Below are positions 1 through 7,795 of a stretch of DNA of 64,000 nucleotides, in pieces. The first letter of the stretch is position 1. Each line of letters begins with the position of its first letter. The stretch is from Anaerofustis sp. (GTDB lineage: Bacteria > Bacillota > Clostridia > Eubacteriales > Anaerofustaceae): NCBI RefSeq assembly GCF_019420015.1, contig NZ_JAHZIA010000008.1, positions 263,006-327,005 on the forward strand, in the 5' to 3' direction. A model generated the notes under the pieces. The model saw nothing but the letters and a program-made list of their open reading frames with translations, made no database searches and was not told where the DNA came from. The position numbers were made by a program, and so were the translations under genes.

Positions 1-103
1 TACCTGTCACTCCATATTTGGAGCCTTCAGTGTTCATCTTTTTTCTTATTTCGTTTGATAAAATTTTAACAATTATACCTATTTCATTTTTATCTGAATC
101 CAT
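1..103 (-). CDS. MarR-family transcriptional regulator, N-terminal part only
   Basis: An open frame starts at the ATG at 101-103 and runs off the left edge of the window; 34 residues are visible (MDSDKNEIGIIVKILSN and so on, with a KKMN and a YGVTG segment). The pattern of an amphipathic dimerisation helix followed by basic residues and a 'ygvT' start of the next helix resembles the N-terminus of MarR repressors. The assignment is strengthened by two palindromes directly downstream of its promoter, the usual autoregulatory arrangement of this family. The rest of the gene lies outside the window, so the ligand and target genes cannot be judged. Confidence 0.6.
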   Translation of the reverse strand, partial: MDSDKNEIGIIVKILSNEIRKKMNTEGSKYGVTG

Positions 104-121
104 AACACACCTTCTAATAAT

Positions 122-155
122 GTTAGCTCCCTAACTATTATGTTAGTTGCCTAAC
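122..155 (-). promoter_or_regulatory. Two tandem GTTAG-N4-CTAAC palindromes, probable MarR operator
   Basis: Palindromes GTTAG-CTCC-CTAAC (122-135) and GTTAG-TTGC-CTAAC (142-155) have the same arms and are exactly 20 bp apart, about two helical turns, so dimers would bind the same DNA face. They lie between the -10 box and the start codon of the MarR gene. Autorepression by the MarR protein is an inference from this position. Confidence 0.75.
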
Positions 156-156
156 T

Positions 157-185
157 ATTGTATTATGATTCTTTTTAATTGTCAA
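157..185 (-). promoter_or_regulatory. Sigma-A promoter of the MarR gene
   Basis: Reading on the minus strand: TTGACA (180-185), a 17-bp spacer and TACAAT (157-162). The first operator palindrome begins two bases past the -10 box, so a bound repressor would cover the transcription start. Confidence 0.85.
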
Positions 186-246
186 TAACAAAATAAATTT
201 TTCACATTTAAGACACAAAACAAAGTCCCCAATTTTACTCTAAAAT

Positions 247-276
247 AAAAAAGACAGATATAATTCTGTCTTTTTT
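247..276. terminator. Bidirectional Rho-independent terminator
   Basis: The hairpin has arms AAAAAAGACAGA and TCTGTCTTTTTT around a TATAAT loop, with A/T tracts on both sides. It ends the minus-strand operon whose last gene stops at 316. Confidence 0.85.
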
Positions 277-315
277 GTTATAAATACCTTATTGTTGTGA
301 TTATAACACACAAAC

Positions 316-1119
316 TTACTTTACTAAAACACGGTTAAAACACTTTATAGAAAATAAAAAGAAAAATAGACCCAAAATAAACATACCTAAAGGAAATCCC
401 ATGATAAATGAAAATACAGGAACCTCAAACAAATGATTGCATAAATTAAAACTTATATGAAAAACCGAAGAAACAATTAAACTGTTTGACTTCTCATATA
501 CATATCCAATTAAAATACCTGCCAATACCGCATATGTACCTTGTATTATATTCATATGTAAAATACCAAACAACAGCGCCTGTATGAAAATAGCTGATCT
601 TATATTTATATACTTTTTTAAATTATTGTAAACCAATCCTCTAAGCATCAACTCTTCACTTATTGGAGTAATTATTCCCACACTTATAATGTTTAAAATA
701 ATACCTCCGGAAGATAAAATTTCCATTGTATCAATATACTGACTAGAGTATCTTGTTAAATCAAAAAAAGTTATGATTCCCATGGTCAACATATAAAAGC
801 TTATACCCATAATTGCACTTAATGTAAGTAACGACAGTTTATTGATATTACTGTTTATTCTCAAATTTAAATTATTTGTTTTATAGAGTATAAACATAAA
901 TATAAATATATTGATAACGGAAGAAAAAAGTAATATCAACATTGTGTTATTATTGATAAAACCAATCATATCCTGCGTTGATATACTGGTACCATTGTTT
1001 ACATTTTTAAATATATAAAACAACTGAAAAATAATCCCGGTTAAAATCTGACCAATACCCCAAATAAATAAAGGATATATACATAAAAATATTTTTTTTA
1101 TACTATTGTCTTTCTTCAT
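316..1119 (-). CDS. CPBP-family intramembrane metalloprotease (CAAX/Abi type)
   Basis: A 267-residue, strongly hydrophobic protein with about seven to eight membrane segments. It carries the CPBP signature: E155-E156-xxx-R160 (SEELMLRGL), F184-xxx-H188 (FGILH) and a further His, H221, in the last helices. In this family these residues form a metal-dependent active site buried in the membrane; roles range from prenyl-protein processing to bacteriocin immunity, and nothing here picks one. It is the last gene of a minus-strand operon, starting 8 nt after the phosphoesterase gene behind an AGAGG ribosome site, and is followed by a strong terminator. The family call is firm; the substrate is unknown. 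Confidence 0.88.
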   Translation of the reverse strand: MKKDNSIKKIFLCIYPLFIWGIGQILTGIIFQLFYIFKNVNNGTSISTQDMIGFINNNTMLILLFSSVINIFIFMFILYKTNNLNLRINSNINKLSLLTLSAIMGISFYMLTMGIITFFDLTRYSSQYIDTMEILSSGGIILNIISVGIITPISEELMLRGLVYNNLKKYINIRSAIFIQALLFGILHMNIIQGTYAVLAGILIGYVYEKSNSLIVSSVFHISFNLCNHLFEVPVFSFIMGFPLGMFILGLFFFLFSIKCFNRVLVK

Positions 1120-1127
1120 CTTAACCT

Positions 1128-1604
1128 CTAAATATTTTTATGTACAAGCTTATAATTACCCGTACTGTCAATAGTCATAACACCGTAACTTCTTTTGCCA
1201 AAACTCCTAAGGCTCAATGTTCCGGGATTAAATAAATGTATATGTCCCATTTTTATATCCAACTTTTCATGTGTATGTCCAAACAAAACAATATCCGCAC
1301 CGACTTCACAGGCTTTATAGAATATATTCGTATATGAATTTTTGACTCCATAAAGATGCCCGTGTGTAATAAATATCTTTTTCCCGGAAAGTTCAAAAAA
1401 TATTTCCTCGGTTTCTTTCATAAAGTCACAATTACCTCGTACTTTTTTTACCTCGACACCGGATAAATCCATATCAACTTCATCCATATCAAAATGATGA
1501 TCTCCTATATGAAAAATATAATTATAGTTTTTTTCTTTTTTAAGAACTTTTTCAAGAGTTTTAATATCTCCATGAGTATCACTTACTATAATAATTTTAT
1601 CCAT
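1128..1604 (-). CDS. YfcE/MJ0936-family metallophosphoesterase
   Basis: A 158-residue cytosolic calcineurin-like phosphoesterase. The metal-binding motifs occur in order: D9-x-H11 (SDTHGD), G34-D35, GN58CD, H81-x-H83 and G109-H110-x-H112 (GHTH), the full two-metal set. Relatives hydrolyse phosphodiesters such as bis-p-nitrophenyl phosphate in vitro; the physiological substrate is not established. It sits 16 nt downstream of rdgB. The rph-rdgB-yfcE order is common in Firmicutes, which suggests a link to RNA or nucleotide housekeeping. Confidence 0.9.
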   Translation of the reverse strand: MDKIIIVSDTHGDIKTLEKVLKKEKNYNYIFHIGDHHFDMDEVDMDLSGVEVKKVRGNCDFMKETEEIFFELSGKKIFITHGHLYGVKNSYTNIFYKACEVGADIVLFGHTHEKLDIKMGHIHLFNPGTLSLRSFGKRSYGVMTIDSTGNYKLVHKNI

Positions 1605-1620
1605 TCTATTACCTTCTGTA

Positions 1621-2214
1621 TTATTGATTAAACTTTTTATCCAATATCTCTTTTGCTTTCATAAAAGCTCTTCTTCTGTGACTTACACTGTTTTTTTCAT
1701 CAAAAGTCAGCTGCGCATATGTCTTGCCCAATTTATCGATATAAAATAACGGATCATATCCAAATCCTCCGCTGCCGACTTCTTCAAAACCTATTATACC
1801 CTCTACTTCTCCTCTGACAACATCTGTATTTCCGTCTTCATAGCAGATTCCTACCGTACATACAAATTTAGCGTCTCTGTCTTTTTTTTCAACTCCTTCA
1901 AGAGCATTAAGTAATTTTTCGTTATTTTTCTTGTCGTCTTTTTCTTCTCCTGCATATCTGGCAGAATATATTCCGGGCTCTCCGTTCAGATACTGTACCA
2001 TAAGCCCCGAATCATCACCCAAAACCAATTTCCCTGTTTTTTCATGGATTGCTTTTGCTTTTATTAAGGCATTTTCTTCAAAAGTTTTTCCATCTTCGAC
2101 TATATCATCATCAAACCCTGCTTCTTCCATACTTATAACCTTATAATCGTTAAGTATACTTTTTATTTCATCCAATTTGTGTTTGTTTGCCGATGCTATT
2201 ATTATTTCTTTCAT
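1621..2214 (-). CDS. rdgB: XTP/dITP pyrophosphatase (RdgB/HAM1 family)
   Basis: A 197-residue house-cleaning enzyme that hydrolyses non-canonical purine nucleoside triphosphates (dITP, XTP) to the monophosphate, keeping deaminated bases out of DNA. The family landmarks are present: the N-terminal SANKHKLDEIK substrate-binding segment, EENALIKA, the LGDDSGL metal site, the PGIYSARYAG loop, FGYDPLF and a C-terminal SHRRRA. Length is normal for the family. It begins 11 nt after rph and is translated from ATG 2214; co-transcription with rph and the phosphoesterase gene is very likely. Confidence 0.95.
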   Translation of the reverse strand: MKEIIIASANKHKLDEIKSILNDYKVISMEEAGFDDDIVEDGKTFEENALIKAKAIHEKTGKLVLGDDSGLMVQYLNGEPGIYSARYAGEEKDDKKNNEKLLNALEGVEKKDRDAKFVCTVGICYEDGNTDVVRGEVEGIIGFEEVGSGGFGYDPLFYIDKLGKTYAQLTFDEKNSVSHRRRAFMKAKEILDKKFNQ

Positions 2215-2225
2215 AATTAATACCT

Positions 2226-2951
2226 CTATTTATTCAGTTCCAATACATCCCTTTGAATATCTATAAGTTCTTTTACTCCTTTTTTTGCAAGAAGTAAAAG
2301 TTTATTCAATTCCTCTTCTTTAACCGGTCTTTGTTCACCTGTCATTCCAAGCTCTATATATTCTCCGTACTCATTCATTACGACATTCATATCAACAATC
2401 GCATTTGAATCTTCTACATAACATAAATCGAGCAAGGCTTCATTTTCAACTACACCAACACTTATTGCGGCAACGAAAGAAGTAAGAGGAAGTCTTTCTA
2501 TTTCTCCTTTTTCAACCATTTTATTGAGAGCATCATACAAAGCTACAAAAGCTCCCGTTATACTTGCTACTCTAGTTCCTCCATCGGCCTGAATAACATC
2601 ACAGTCTATCATCACGGTTTTCTCACCCAAAATATTCAAATCCACAACACTTCTCAAACTTCGACCTATAAGTCTTTGTATCTCAGAACTTCTTCCGTCA
2701 AGTTTTAATCTGTTAATATCTCTTTGTTTTCTCGTTTGCGTTGAAGATGGAAGCATAGAGTATTCACAAGTTATCCACCCCGTGCCTTCTCCTCTCAAAA
2801 ACGGAGGAACTCTGTTTTCAACAAATGCAGAACATATTACCTTGGTATTCCCCACTTCTATAAGCACACATCCATCGGGATACATTGTGTAATTTTTCGT
2901 GATTTTTACTTTTCTTTTTTCGTCATATTTTCTTCCGTCAAAACGTTCCAT
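2226..2951 (-). CDS. rph: Ribonuclease PH
   Basis: A phosphorolytic 3'-to-5' exoribonuclease that trims tRNA 3' ends using inorganic phosphate. The protein is about 241 residues with the classic MERFDGRK start, GTGWITCEYSMLP, RKQRDINRLKLDGRSSEIQR cut by the family's RSLR motif, and the DCDVIQADGGTR active-site region. The frame is open 20 codons further upstream, but ATG 2951 is chosen because a GGAGAG ribosome site lies just in front of it and it matches the family N-terminus. It starts 13 nt after the GerMN gene and heads the rdgB/phosphoesterase part of the operon. Confidence 0.95.
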   Translation of the reverse strand: MERFDGRKYDEKRKVKITKNYTMYPDGCVLIEVGNTKVICSAFVENRVPPFLRGEGTGWITCEYSMLPSSTQTRKQRDINRLKLDGRSSEIQRLIGRSLRSVVDLNILGEKTVMIDCDVIQADGGTRVASITGAFVALYDALNKMVEKGEIERLPLTSFVAAISVGVVENEALLDLCYVEDSNAIVDMNVVMNEYGEYIELGMTGEQRPVKEEELNKLLLLAKKGVKELIDIQRDVLELNK

Positions 2952-2964
2952 ATAATACTCTCCT

Positions 2965-3927
2965 TCAGTTTTTTTCTTCGTTTGAATATTCTTTGATAAT
3001 TTCAGTTTCAATTATACCATTATTTTCCTCTTTTTGGTCAATAATAAAACGAACTTTTTCTATTGAATCGGAATTTTCTTTAATTGTAAGAGCAACACTG
3101 TTCTTATACAAATTTAACATAACTTTATCCATAGTGGAAAACTCCTCAGTTAAATGGACATATACGCTTTCTCCCTTTATAAGCACATCTTTGATGTTAG
3201 CTTCATCCGCAAATATCATACTCGAATATTTTTTTTCACAACAAAGTCTGAAATGTTCTGTTAAAATTTCCTTCAACTCAAGATTGCTTTTATTATAATA
3301 CACACTGTAAGGAATATAATTATATACATTATCACATTTTTTTGCCACATACATGGTATATTTTGCTTTTGATTTTGATGTGGACTTAATCTTATTTATA
3401 TTTTCTCTTGCATATGGTTTATTCATTACAGTACCGAAAGATAACTTTTCTTTACCCTCAAGGCTGAACATAACCCTATCGATATTTTTATATTCTGTTA
3501 AAGCATATATTACCGAATATATAAAGGAATCTTCATCACTTTTATCCATAAATTCATCCGCACTTTTATTTAAACTGACTTTTGCGGTTTCTCCATCAAC
3601 CTGAACACTTTTTATACTTCCTGCGACAATAGTGGGTAAAAGACCGTTTTTACTTGCAATTTTGCTGTTCTCTTCATTATCGGTCATTAAATTTAAAATA
3701 TTGTCAAACATAGCTTCTTCTTTTGTTACAGTTCTTGTAAGAGGAACAACATAGTTTTCTGCGGTTTTATAATAAACAGTCACCTGTTCTTTTTCTTCCT
3801 TTACTTCCTTTTTTATATAACTGCCTACAGTCTCCTGAACTTTTGCCGTTAAATCAGGTTCCTTTATGGTTATATAACTCAAAGCGATAATCATAACCAA
3901 CAATAAAAATTTAATCAATTTTTTCAT
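2965..3927 (-). CDS. Membrane-anchored protein with two GerMN domains
   Basis: About 320 residues from ATG 3927, chosen over an open frame 11 codons longer because GGGAGGAC lies seven bases upstream. An N-terminal hydrophobic segment (LIKFLLLVMIIALSYI) anchors it, outside the cell by the usual topology. Two GerMN domains follow, roughly residues 45-170 (from VTVYYKTAENYVVPL) and 180-310 (from YTMYVAKKCDNVYNYIP). GerMN domains occur in the germination protein GerM and in LpqB-like lipoproteins and are thought to bind peptidoglycan or other proteins. It is the first gene of the rph-rdgB operon. The domain call is good; the role is unclear. Confidence 0.82.
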   Translation of the reverse strand: MKKLIKFLLLVMIIALSYITIKEPDLTAKVQETVGSYIKKEVKEEKEQVTVYYKTAENYVVPLTRTVTKEEAMFDNILNLMTDNEENSKIASKNGLLPTIVAGSIKSVQVDGETAKVSLNKSADEFMDKSDEDSFIYSVIYALTEYKNIDRVMFSLEGKEKLSFGTVMNKPYARENINKIKSTSKSKAKYTMYVAKKCDNVYNYIPYSVYYNKSNLELKEILTEHFRLCCEKKYSSMIFADEANIKDVLIKGESVYVHLTEEFSTMDKVMLNLYKNSVALTIKENSDSIEKVRFIIDQKEENNGIIETEIIKEYSNEEKN

Positions 3928-4122
3928 AAGCTTGTCCTCCCGTAAAATAATACAATTCATATATCCAAAGAAAAATATATAAAAATGAATTACATACTTT
4001 AACCGTCACAATTATATAAAAAACAAACAGAATAATATGAGGAAATCTGAAACAGAGGCGCATAAATATCAATGTAGCATTTTTTTATATATTGAATACT
4101 ATAAATACCGGGAGGGAATGAA

Positions 4123-4959
4123 ATGAAAGAAAAAACCATTAAAATATTGGCAGTCTGTTTTGCCTTTATAATATGTATTTCTACGGTCGGTATAATATCC
4201 GCCTCAAGTGAAAAAAAAGGTATAGATGTCAGCGTATGGCAGGGTGATATTAACTTTAAGGAAGTTAAGAAAGACGGTATCGAATATGTCTATATAAGGG
4301 CCGGCGAAGGAACTAACCTGGTTGATTCAAAGTTTGAAAGAAATTATAAAGCAGCAAAAAAAGAAAAATTGAAAATAGGATTCTACCACTTCGTAACAGC
4401 GAGAAATACCTCAGAAGCAAGAGAACAAGCTCACTTTTTCTACTCTTTAATAAAAAGCAAAAAACAGGAACTCAGACCTGCAATGGACTTTGAACAACTA
4501 AATGGATTAAGCAAAAAAGAAGCTAACGATATAGCAAAAGTATATATGGAAACCCTTGAGAAACTTATAAAATATAAACCTGCATTCTATTCAAATGCTT
4601 ACGATGTGGAAAGTGTTTGGGAAGAAGATCTTTCAAAATATCCTCTATGGGTTGCCGATTACGGTGTAAGACGACCGTATACAACAGGGCACTGGAGAGA
4701 ATGGTCAGGATTCCAGTACAGCAGCCGAGGAAGCGTAAAAGGAATACACGGACATGTAGATATGGACAGATTCAAAGAAGAAATGCTTATAACCGAAGAA
4801 GAAAAAAATAAAAATAAAGAATATATTTCCTATACAGTTAAAGAAGGAGACACCTTAAAGGAAATCGCAAAAAGATATAAAACAACACCTAAAGAACTGA
4901 TTAAGCTAAACCACTTAAAATTAATTCATCCCGGAGAAAAGTTATTGATTAAAAGATAA
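4123..4959 (+). CDS. Secreted GH25 lysozyme (muramidase) with C-terminal LysM domain
   Basis: A 278-residue exported cell-wall hydrolase that cleaves the MurNAc-GlcNAc bond. Residues 1-28 form a signal peptide. The GH25 barrel covers about 33-215 with the catalytic acids D35 (GIDVSVWQG), D122 and E124 (AMDFEQ), and the FYHFVTA strand. A LysM peptidoglycan-binding domain fills about 233-277 (YTVKEGDTLKEIAKRY ... HPGEKLLI). A GGGAGGG ribosome site precedes ATG 4123. It is monocistronic, followed by a strong terminator. It is probably a self-wall autolysin, since there is no phage context or holin nearby. Confidence 0.93.
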   Translation: MKEKTIKILAVCFAFIICISTVGIISASSEKKGIDVSVWQGDINFKEVKKDGIEYVYIRAGEGTNLVDSKFERNYKAAKKEKLKIGFYHFVTARNTSEAREQAHFFYSLIKSKKQELRPAMDFEQLNGLSKKEANDIAKVYMETLEKLIKYKPAFYSNAYDVESVWEEDLSKYPLWVADYGVRRPYTTGHWREWSGFQYSSRGSVKGIHGHVDMDRFKEEMLITEEEKNKNKEYISYTVKEGDTLKEIAKRYKTTPKELIKLNHLKLIHPGEKLLIKR

Positions 4960-4996
4960 TCGATAATTCCATTCATAAAATAAAATTATTAAACTA

Positions 4997-5032
4997 AAAT
5001 CAAAGGAAGCTAAATAGCTTCCTTTGATTTTA
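4997..5032. terminator. Terminator after the GH25 lysozyme gene
   Basis: A perfect 16-bp stem (AAAATCAAAGGAAGCT and its complement) with an AAAT loop, A/T tracts on both sides, 37 bp after the stop codon. Confidence 0.88.
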
Positions 5033-5082
5033 AATATTGTCTACTCTATTATTAAAATTAAATATACATTTAAAATATAAAA

Positions 5083-5105
5083 AACCGATTGTATAACAAT
5101 CGGTT
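5083..5105 (-). terminator. Terminator of the 544-residue HTH gene
   Basis: On the minus strand, AACCGATTGT-TAT-ACAATCGGTT is followed by a run of T. It lies 47 bp past the stop at 5152. Confidence 0.8.
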
Positions 5106-5151
5106 AAAGTCAAAAGTAGAAGTTTATTATAAAAAATCTGTCATTAGTTTC

Positions 5152-6786
5152 CTAAAGATAATAAATATTTATTTCTTCAAATTTATTTCCTCTTCTTAAT
5201 AGCATCTTTTCTAAAACTATTCTATCCTTATTTGAAATAGTAATTGTTTTACTTTTACCGTTTTTATTTAGTAAAACACATTTGTAACTATCTTTATTTA
5301 TTTTCTTTAAATACATTTCTTTTTGACATTTAAGAAAACTAAATGTATTAATACACTCTTTTGATAAATTACTGATTTCATAAAACACAAAATCATAATT
5401 CCTACTAGGCTTTTGTTGCATTTCTGGAATGAACCATACGCCTGCTATTTTTTTTACATTTCGTATTTTGACTTCCCGTATCCACCTTTTAACAGTATTT
5501 GAAGTAATATTATAAAGCTTTGCATAGTCATCAATTTCTATATAATCACAAGATAATTTTATAACCTCTAATTCCTTAACATAAGTATCCCGTGAAATAT
5601 ATAATTTTCTATACAACACAATAGAAAGACTTGAGTTTGTAACCTCTAACTCATAAACACAATTATCTGAGCTTAATGTTTTTATATTATACATTTTTAC
5701 AACTTTTAAAAGTCTTTTTATATATTTAAGGAAAATATTTTTAAATGTATCGTCTATAGAATTTATTTTTTCTTTAGAATAAAGTTCTTTTAATTCTATT
5801 AAGTAATTTATAATATCTTCTTTTGATTTTAACTCTCTTGAGTCACATGAAGCTAAATCCCCATTATTGTTAAGTTCACTTAATTTATTATTGTCTAACT
5901 TATCTTCTAAATCAAATCTTTGAGAATTAAAATATTCTGTATTCCTCTTATGCAGCTTATCTTCATTTACTCTCCAATTAGATACAAAATATCGACAAAC
6001 CATTTTTGCATCTGGAGAAAAAGGCTGAAAAATTATATCTTTCATTACTTTTTTAAGATGAGATTCAAATAAAATACTCTTTTTTAGATTCACATTACTT
6101 TCATTTCCTCTCATAGAAGATAAATTTTTTATATATTCTTTTATATAAGGAGTTGCTAAATATTTATTTAAATAAGAATAAATTAAATATAAAAACATTA
6201 ATATTAATGTAAAATTAAGTTTTACATCTCCAGTTATATCTTTATAATCATAACTTATTTGACCTGAGGCTCTTGTTGCATGAGTAAATTTACATAAAGT
6301 CGCCCAAAAATCAAGAAAAGCTTTTTTATTTTTATTGTTTGGATAAATAGTATTATTAAATATAATTCTATCTATATTTATATATTCTATTTTATCCCAT
6401 TTATCTCTAATCTGTATATCATCATATAATAATGCATATTTACCAATAACTAAAAACTCAAATATATTTCGCATTATTATTCTTGATGAACCAATATTAC
6501 CTTCTGTGGTCATCTTAATAACAGATAATAAGTTATTCATACTTTTGATTACTGTTGATAAAATCATATCTAAATTTTTATTATTTCCTAACCCCATAAA
6601 AGATCTAAATTTCATATATTGTAATGCTAAAAAATACATTTCATCAAAAATATCTTTTATAACCCTTAATGTACCTTCATAATCTTCATTAATATACGAA
6701 CGATTTTCTTCCATTATTTTATAAAAATCATCAAAGCTTTCTAACTTTATATCTTCTCTATTATCAAATAAATTATTTATATCCAT
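5152..6786 (-). CDS. Uncharacterised 544-residue protein: helical N-domain plus helix-turn-helix
   Basis: I do not recognise this protein as a named family. Residues 1-240 are helical, with a segment (SSRIIMRNIFEFLVIGKYAL, then W and KFTHATRASG) resembling DUF5677/HEPN-like domains, though no clean R-x4-6-H ribonuclease motif is visible. The middle (about 270-350) is rich in Lys, Asn and Glu. Residues 415-455 (IDDYAKLYNITSNTVKRWI) form a MerR/excisionase-type helix-turn-helix. It has no signal peptide. The gene is monocistronic, bounded by its own terminator and the tRNA-Leu terminator, and is unusually rich in AAT/AAA/ATA codons even for this genome. Position just behind a tRNA 3' end and the composition suggest acquisition; a defence or regulatory role is only a guess. 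Confidence 0.6.
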   Translation of the reverse strand: MDINNLFDNREDIKLESFDDFYKIMEENRSYINEDYEGTLRVIKDIFDEMYFLALQYMKFRSFMGLGNNKNLDMILSTVIKSMNNLLSVIKMTTEGNIGSSRIIMRNIFEFLVIGKYALLYDDIQIRDKWDKIEYINIDRIIFNNTIYPNNKNKKAFLDFWATLCKFTHATRASGQISYDYKDITGDVKLNFTLILMFLYLIYSYLNKYLATPYIKEYIKNLSSMRGNESNVNLKKSILFESHLKKVMKDIIFQPFSPDAKMVCRYFVSNWRVNEDKLHKRNTEYFNSQRFDLEDKLDNNKLSELNNNGDLASCDSRELKSKEDIINYLIELKELYSKEKINSIDDTFKNIFLKYIKRLLKVVKMYNIKTLSSDNCVYELEVTNSSLSIVLYRKLYISRDTYVKELEVIKLSCDYIEIDDYAKLYNITSNTVKRWIREVKIRNVKKIAGVWFIPEMQQKPSRNYDFVFYEISNLSKECINTFSFLKCQKEMYLKKINKDSYKCVLLNKNGKSKTITISNKDRIVLEKMLLRRGNKFEEINIYYL

Positions 6787-6841
6787 TTACTAACCTTATT
6801 CTTTATTACAATCTCTTTTGCCTTAGACCCAAAATAAAAAA

Positions 6842-6872
6842 GCTGAAAACCCTTTATATTAAGGTTTTCAGC
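6842..6872 (-). terminator. Terminator of tRNA-Leu
   Basis: On the minus strand the arms GCTGAAAACC and GGTTTTCAGC are followed by TTTTTTATTTT, about 12 bases past the tRNA CCA end. Confidence 0.88.
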
Positions 6873-6883
6873 GATTTCTCAAG

Positions 6884-6966
6884 TGGTGCGGATGAAGGGA
6901 GTCGAACCCCCACACCGAAGTACTAGATCCTAAGTCTAGCGCGTCTGCCAATTCCGCCACATCCGC
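6884..6966 (-). tRNA. tRNA-Leu, anticodon UAG, CCA encoded
   Basis: The minus strand folds as a class II tRNA. Acceptor arms are GCGGATG and CATCCGC. The anticodon stem CTAGA/TCTAG encloses loop CTTAGGA, so the anticodon is TAG, reading CUN leucine codons. A variable arm precedes the T-loop GTTCGAC. The discriminator A is followed by a genomic CCA. It has its own promoter and terminator, so it is transcribed as a single-gene unit. Confidence 0.97.
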
Positions 6967-6985
6967 ATATTTATAAAGCTATATT

Positions 6986-7014
6986 ATTATATATAAATTT
7001 TTATATTATGTCAA
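6986..7014 (-). promoter_or_regulatory. Consensus promoter of tRNA-Leu
   Basis: On the minus strand: TTGACA (7009-7014), 17-bp spacer, TATAAT (6986-6991), both boxes perfect. Transcription would begin about a dozen bases before the mature tRNA 5' end. Confidence 0.92.
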
Positions 7015-7207
7015 TAATTTTTTTATAAATTCCTTATAATTTTATATAAATTATTATAAATCGAAATTACACTTCTATTTTATATAATTATTAACAACAA
7101 AATTTATTAAGTTATAATTTTTAGTTAAGAAGTTCATAATAAATATATATTATAATTATTATACTGAAAAAATAAACATAACTCATCAAACAAGGCGGAT
7201 AAAAATC

Positions 7208-7702
7208 ATGACGAGAAAAGAAAAAGATAATTTTTACGAAAAAGTAAATCATATAATAACACATGAGGAAGTAAGAAGAATGCAGAATTTCATGCAACAC
7301 GGAATAACAGACACGTACACCCACTGTTTAAACGTTGCTTTTTCATGCTACAAATTTGTAAAAAAACATAATATCAAAATAAACGAAGATGAACTTCTAA
7401 AAGGTGCACTGTTACATGACTTTTACTTATATGACTGGCATGAAAATAAAAAAGAAAGAGAAGGCTTTCACGGATTTAAACACCCAAACAGAGCTCTGAT
7501 TAACGCAAAGAAACATTTTGAACTTACTCAAAAAGAAGAAAATATCATATCCTCTCATATGTGGCCTTTAACACTCAGGAATTATCCCAAAAGCAAAGAA
7601 GCAGTTATAGTTTGCATTATGGATAAATGGTGTGCAGTAACAGAAACAAAAGACAAATATTTTAAAAAAGTTAAAAATTTAAGAAAAGAAAATTTAATGT
7701 AA
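7208..7702 (+). CDS. HD-domain phosphohydrolase
   Basis: A 164-residue cytosolic protein with the HD superfamily metal site: H39 (YTHCLNVA), the H70-D71 pair (LLHDFYLYDWH) and downstream His residues (FHGFKHP, SSHMWP). Such proteins are metal-dependent phosphohydrolases, often acting on nucleotides or signalling nucleotides, but the substrate of this small subgroup is unknown. AAGGCGG lies about nine bases before ATG 7208. It is monocistronic and followed by a terminator. Confidence 0.85.
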   Translation: MTRKEKDNFYEKVNHIITHEEVRRMQNFMQHGITDTYTHCLNVAFSCYKFVKKHNIKINEDELLKGALLHDFYLYDWHENKKEREGFHGFKHPNRALINAKKHFELTQKEENIISSHMWPLTLRNYPKSKEAVIVCIMDKWCAVTETKDKYFKKVKNLRKENLM

Positions 7703-7720
7703 AAATATATTCAACATTTT

Positions 7721-7743
7721 AAAAGAAGGGTTTTCCTTCTTTT
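7721..7743 (+). terminator. Terminator after the HD-domain gene
   Basis: Arms AAAAGAAGG and CCTTCTTTT with a GTTTT loop, followed by ATTTTTTT. A TGT-TATAAT extended -10 element for the next gene lies just beyond, at 7753-7761. Confidence 0.8.
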
Positions 7744-7795
7744 ATTTTTTTATGTTATAATTGATGATAACAGCAATATAGGAGGATACAGAAAG

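Noticed and set aside
5000..6966. Integrative element with att sites at tRNA-Leu
   Set aside because: No integrase is present and I find no repeat of the tRNA 3' end (GTTCGACTCCC...) on the far side of the 544-residue gene.
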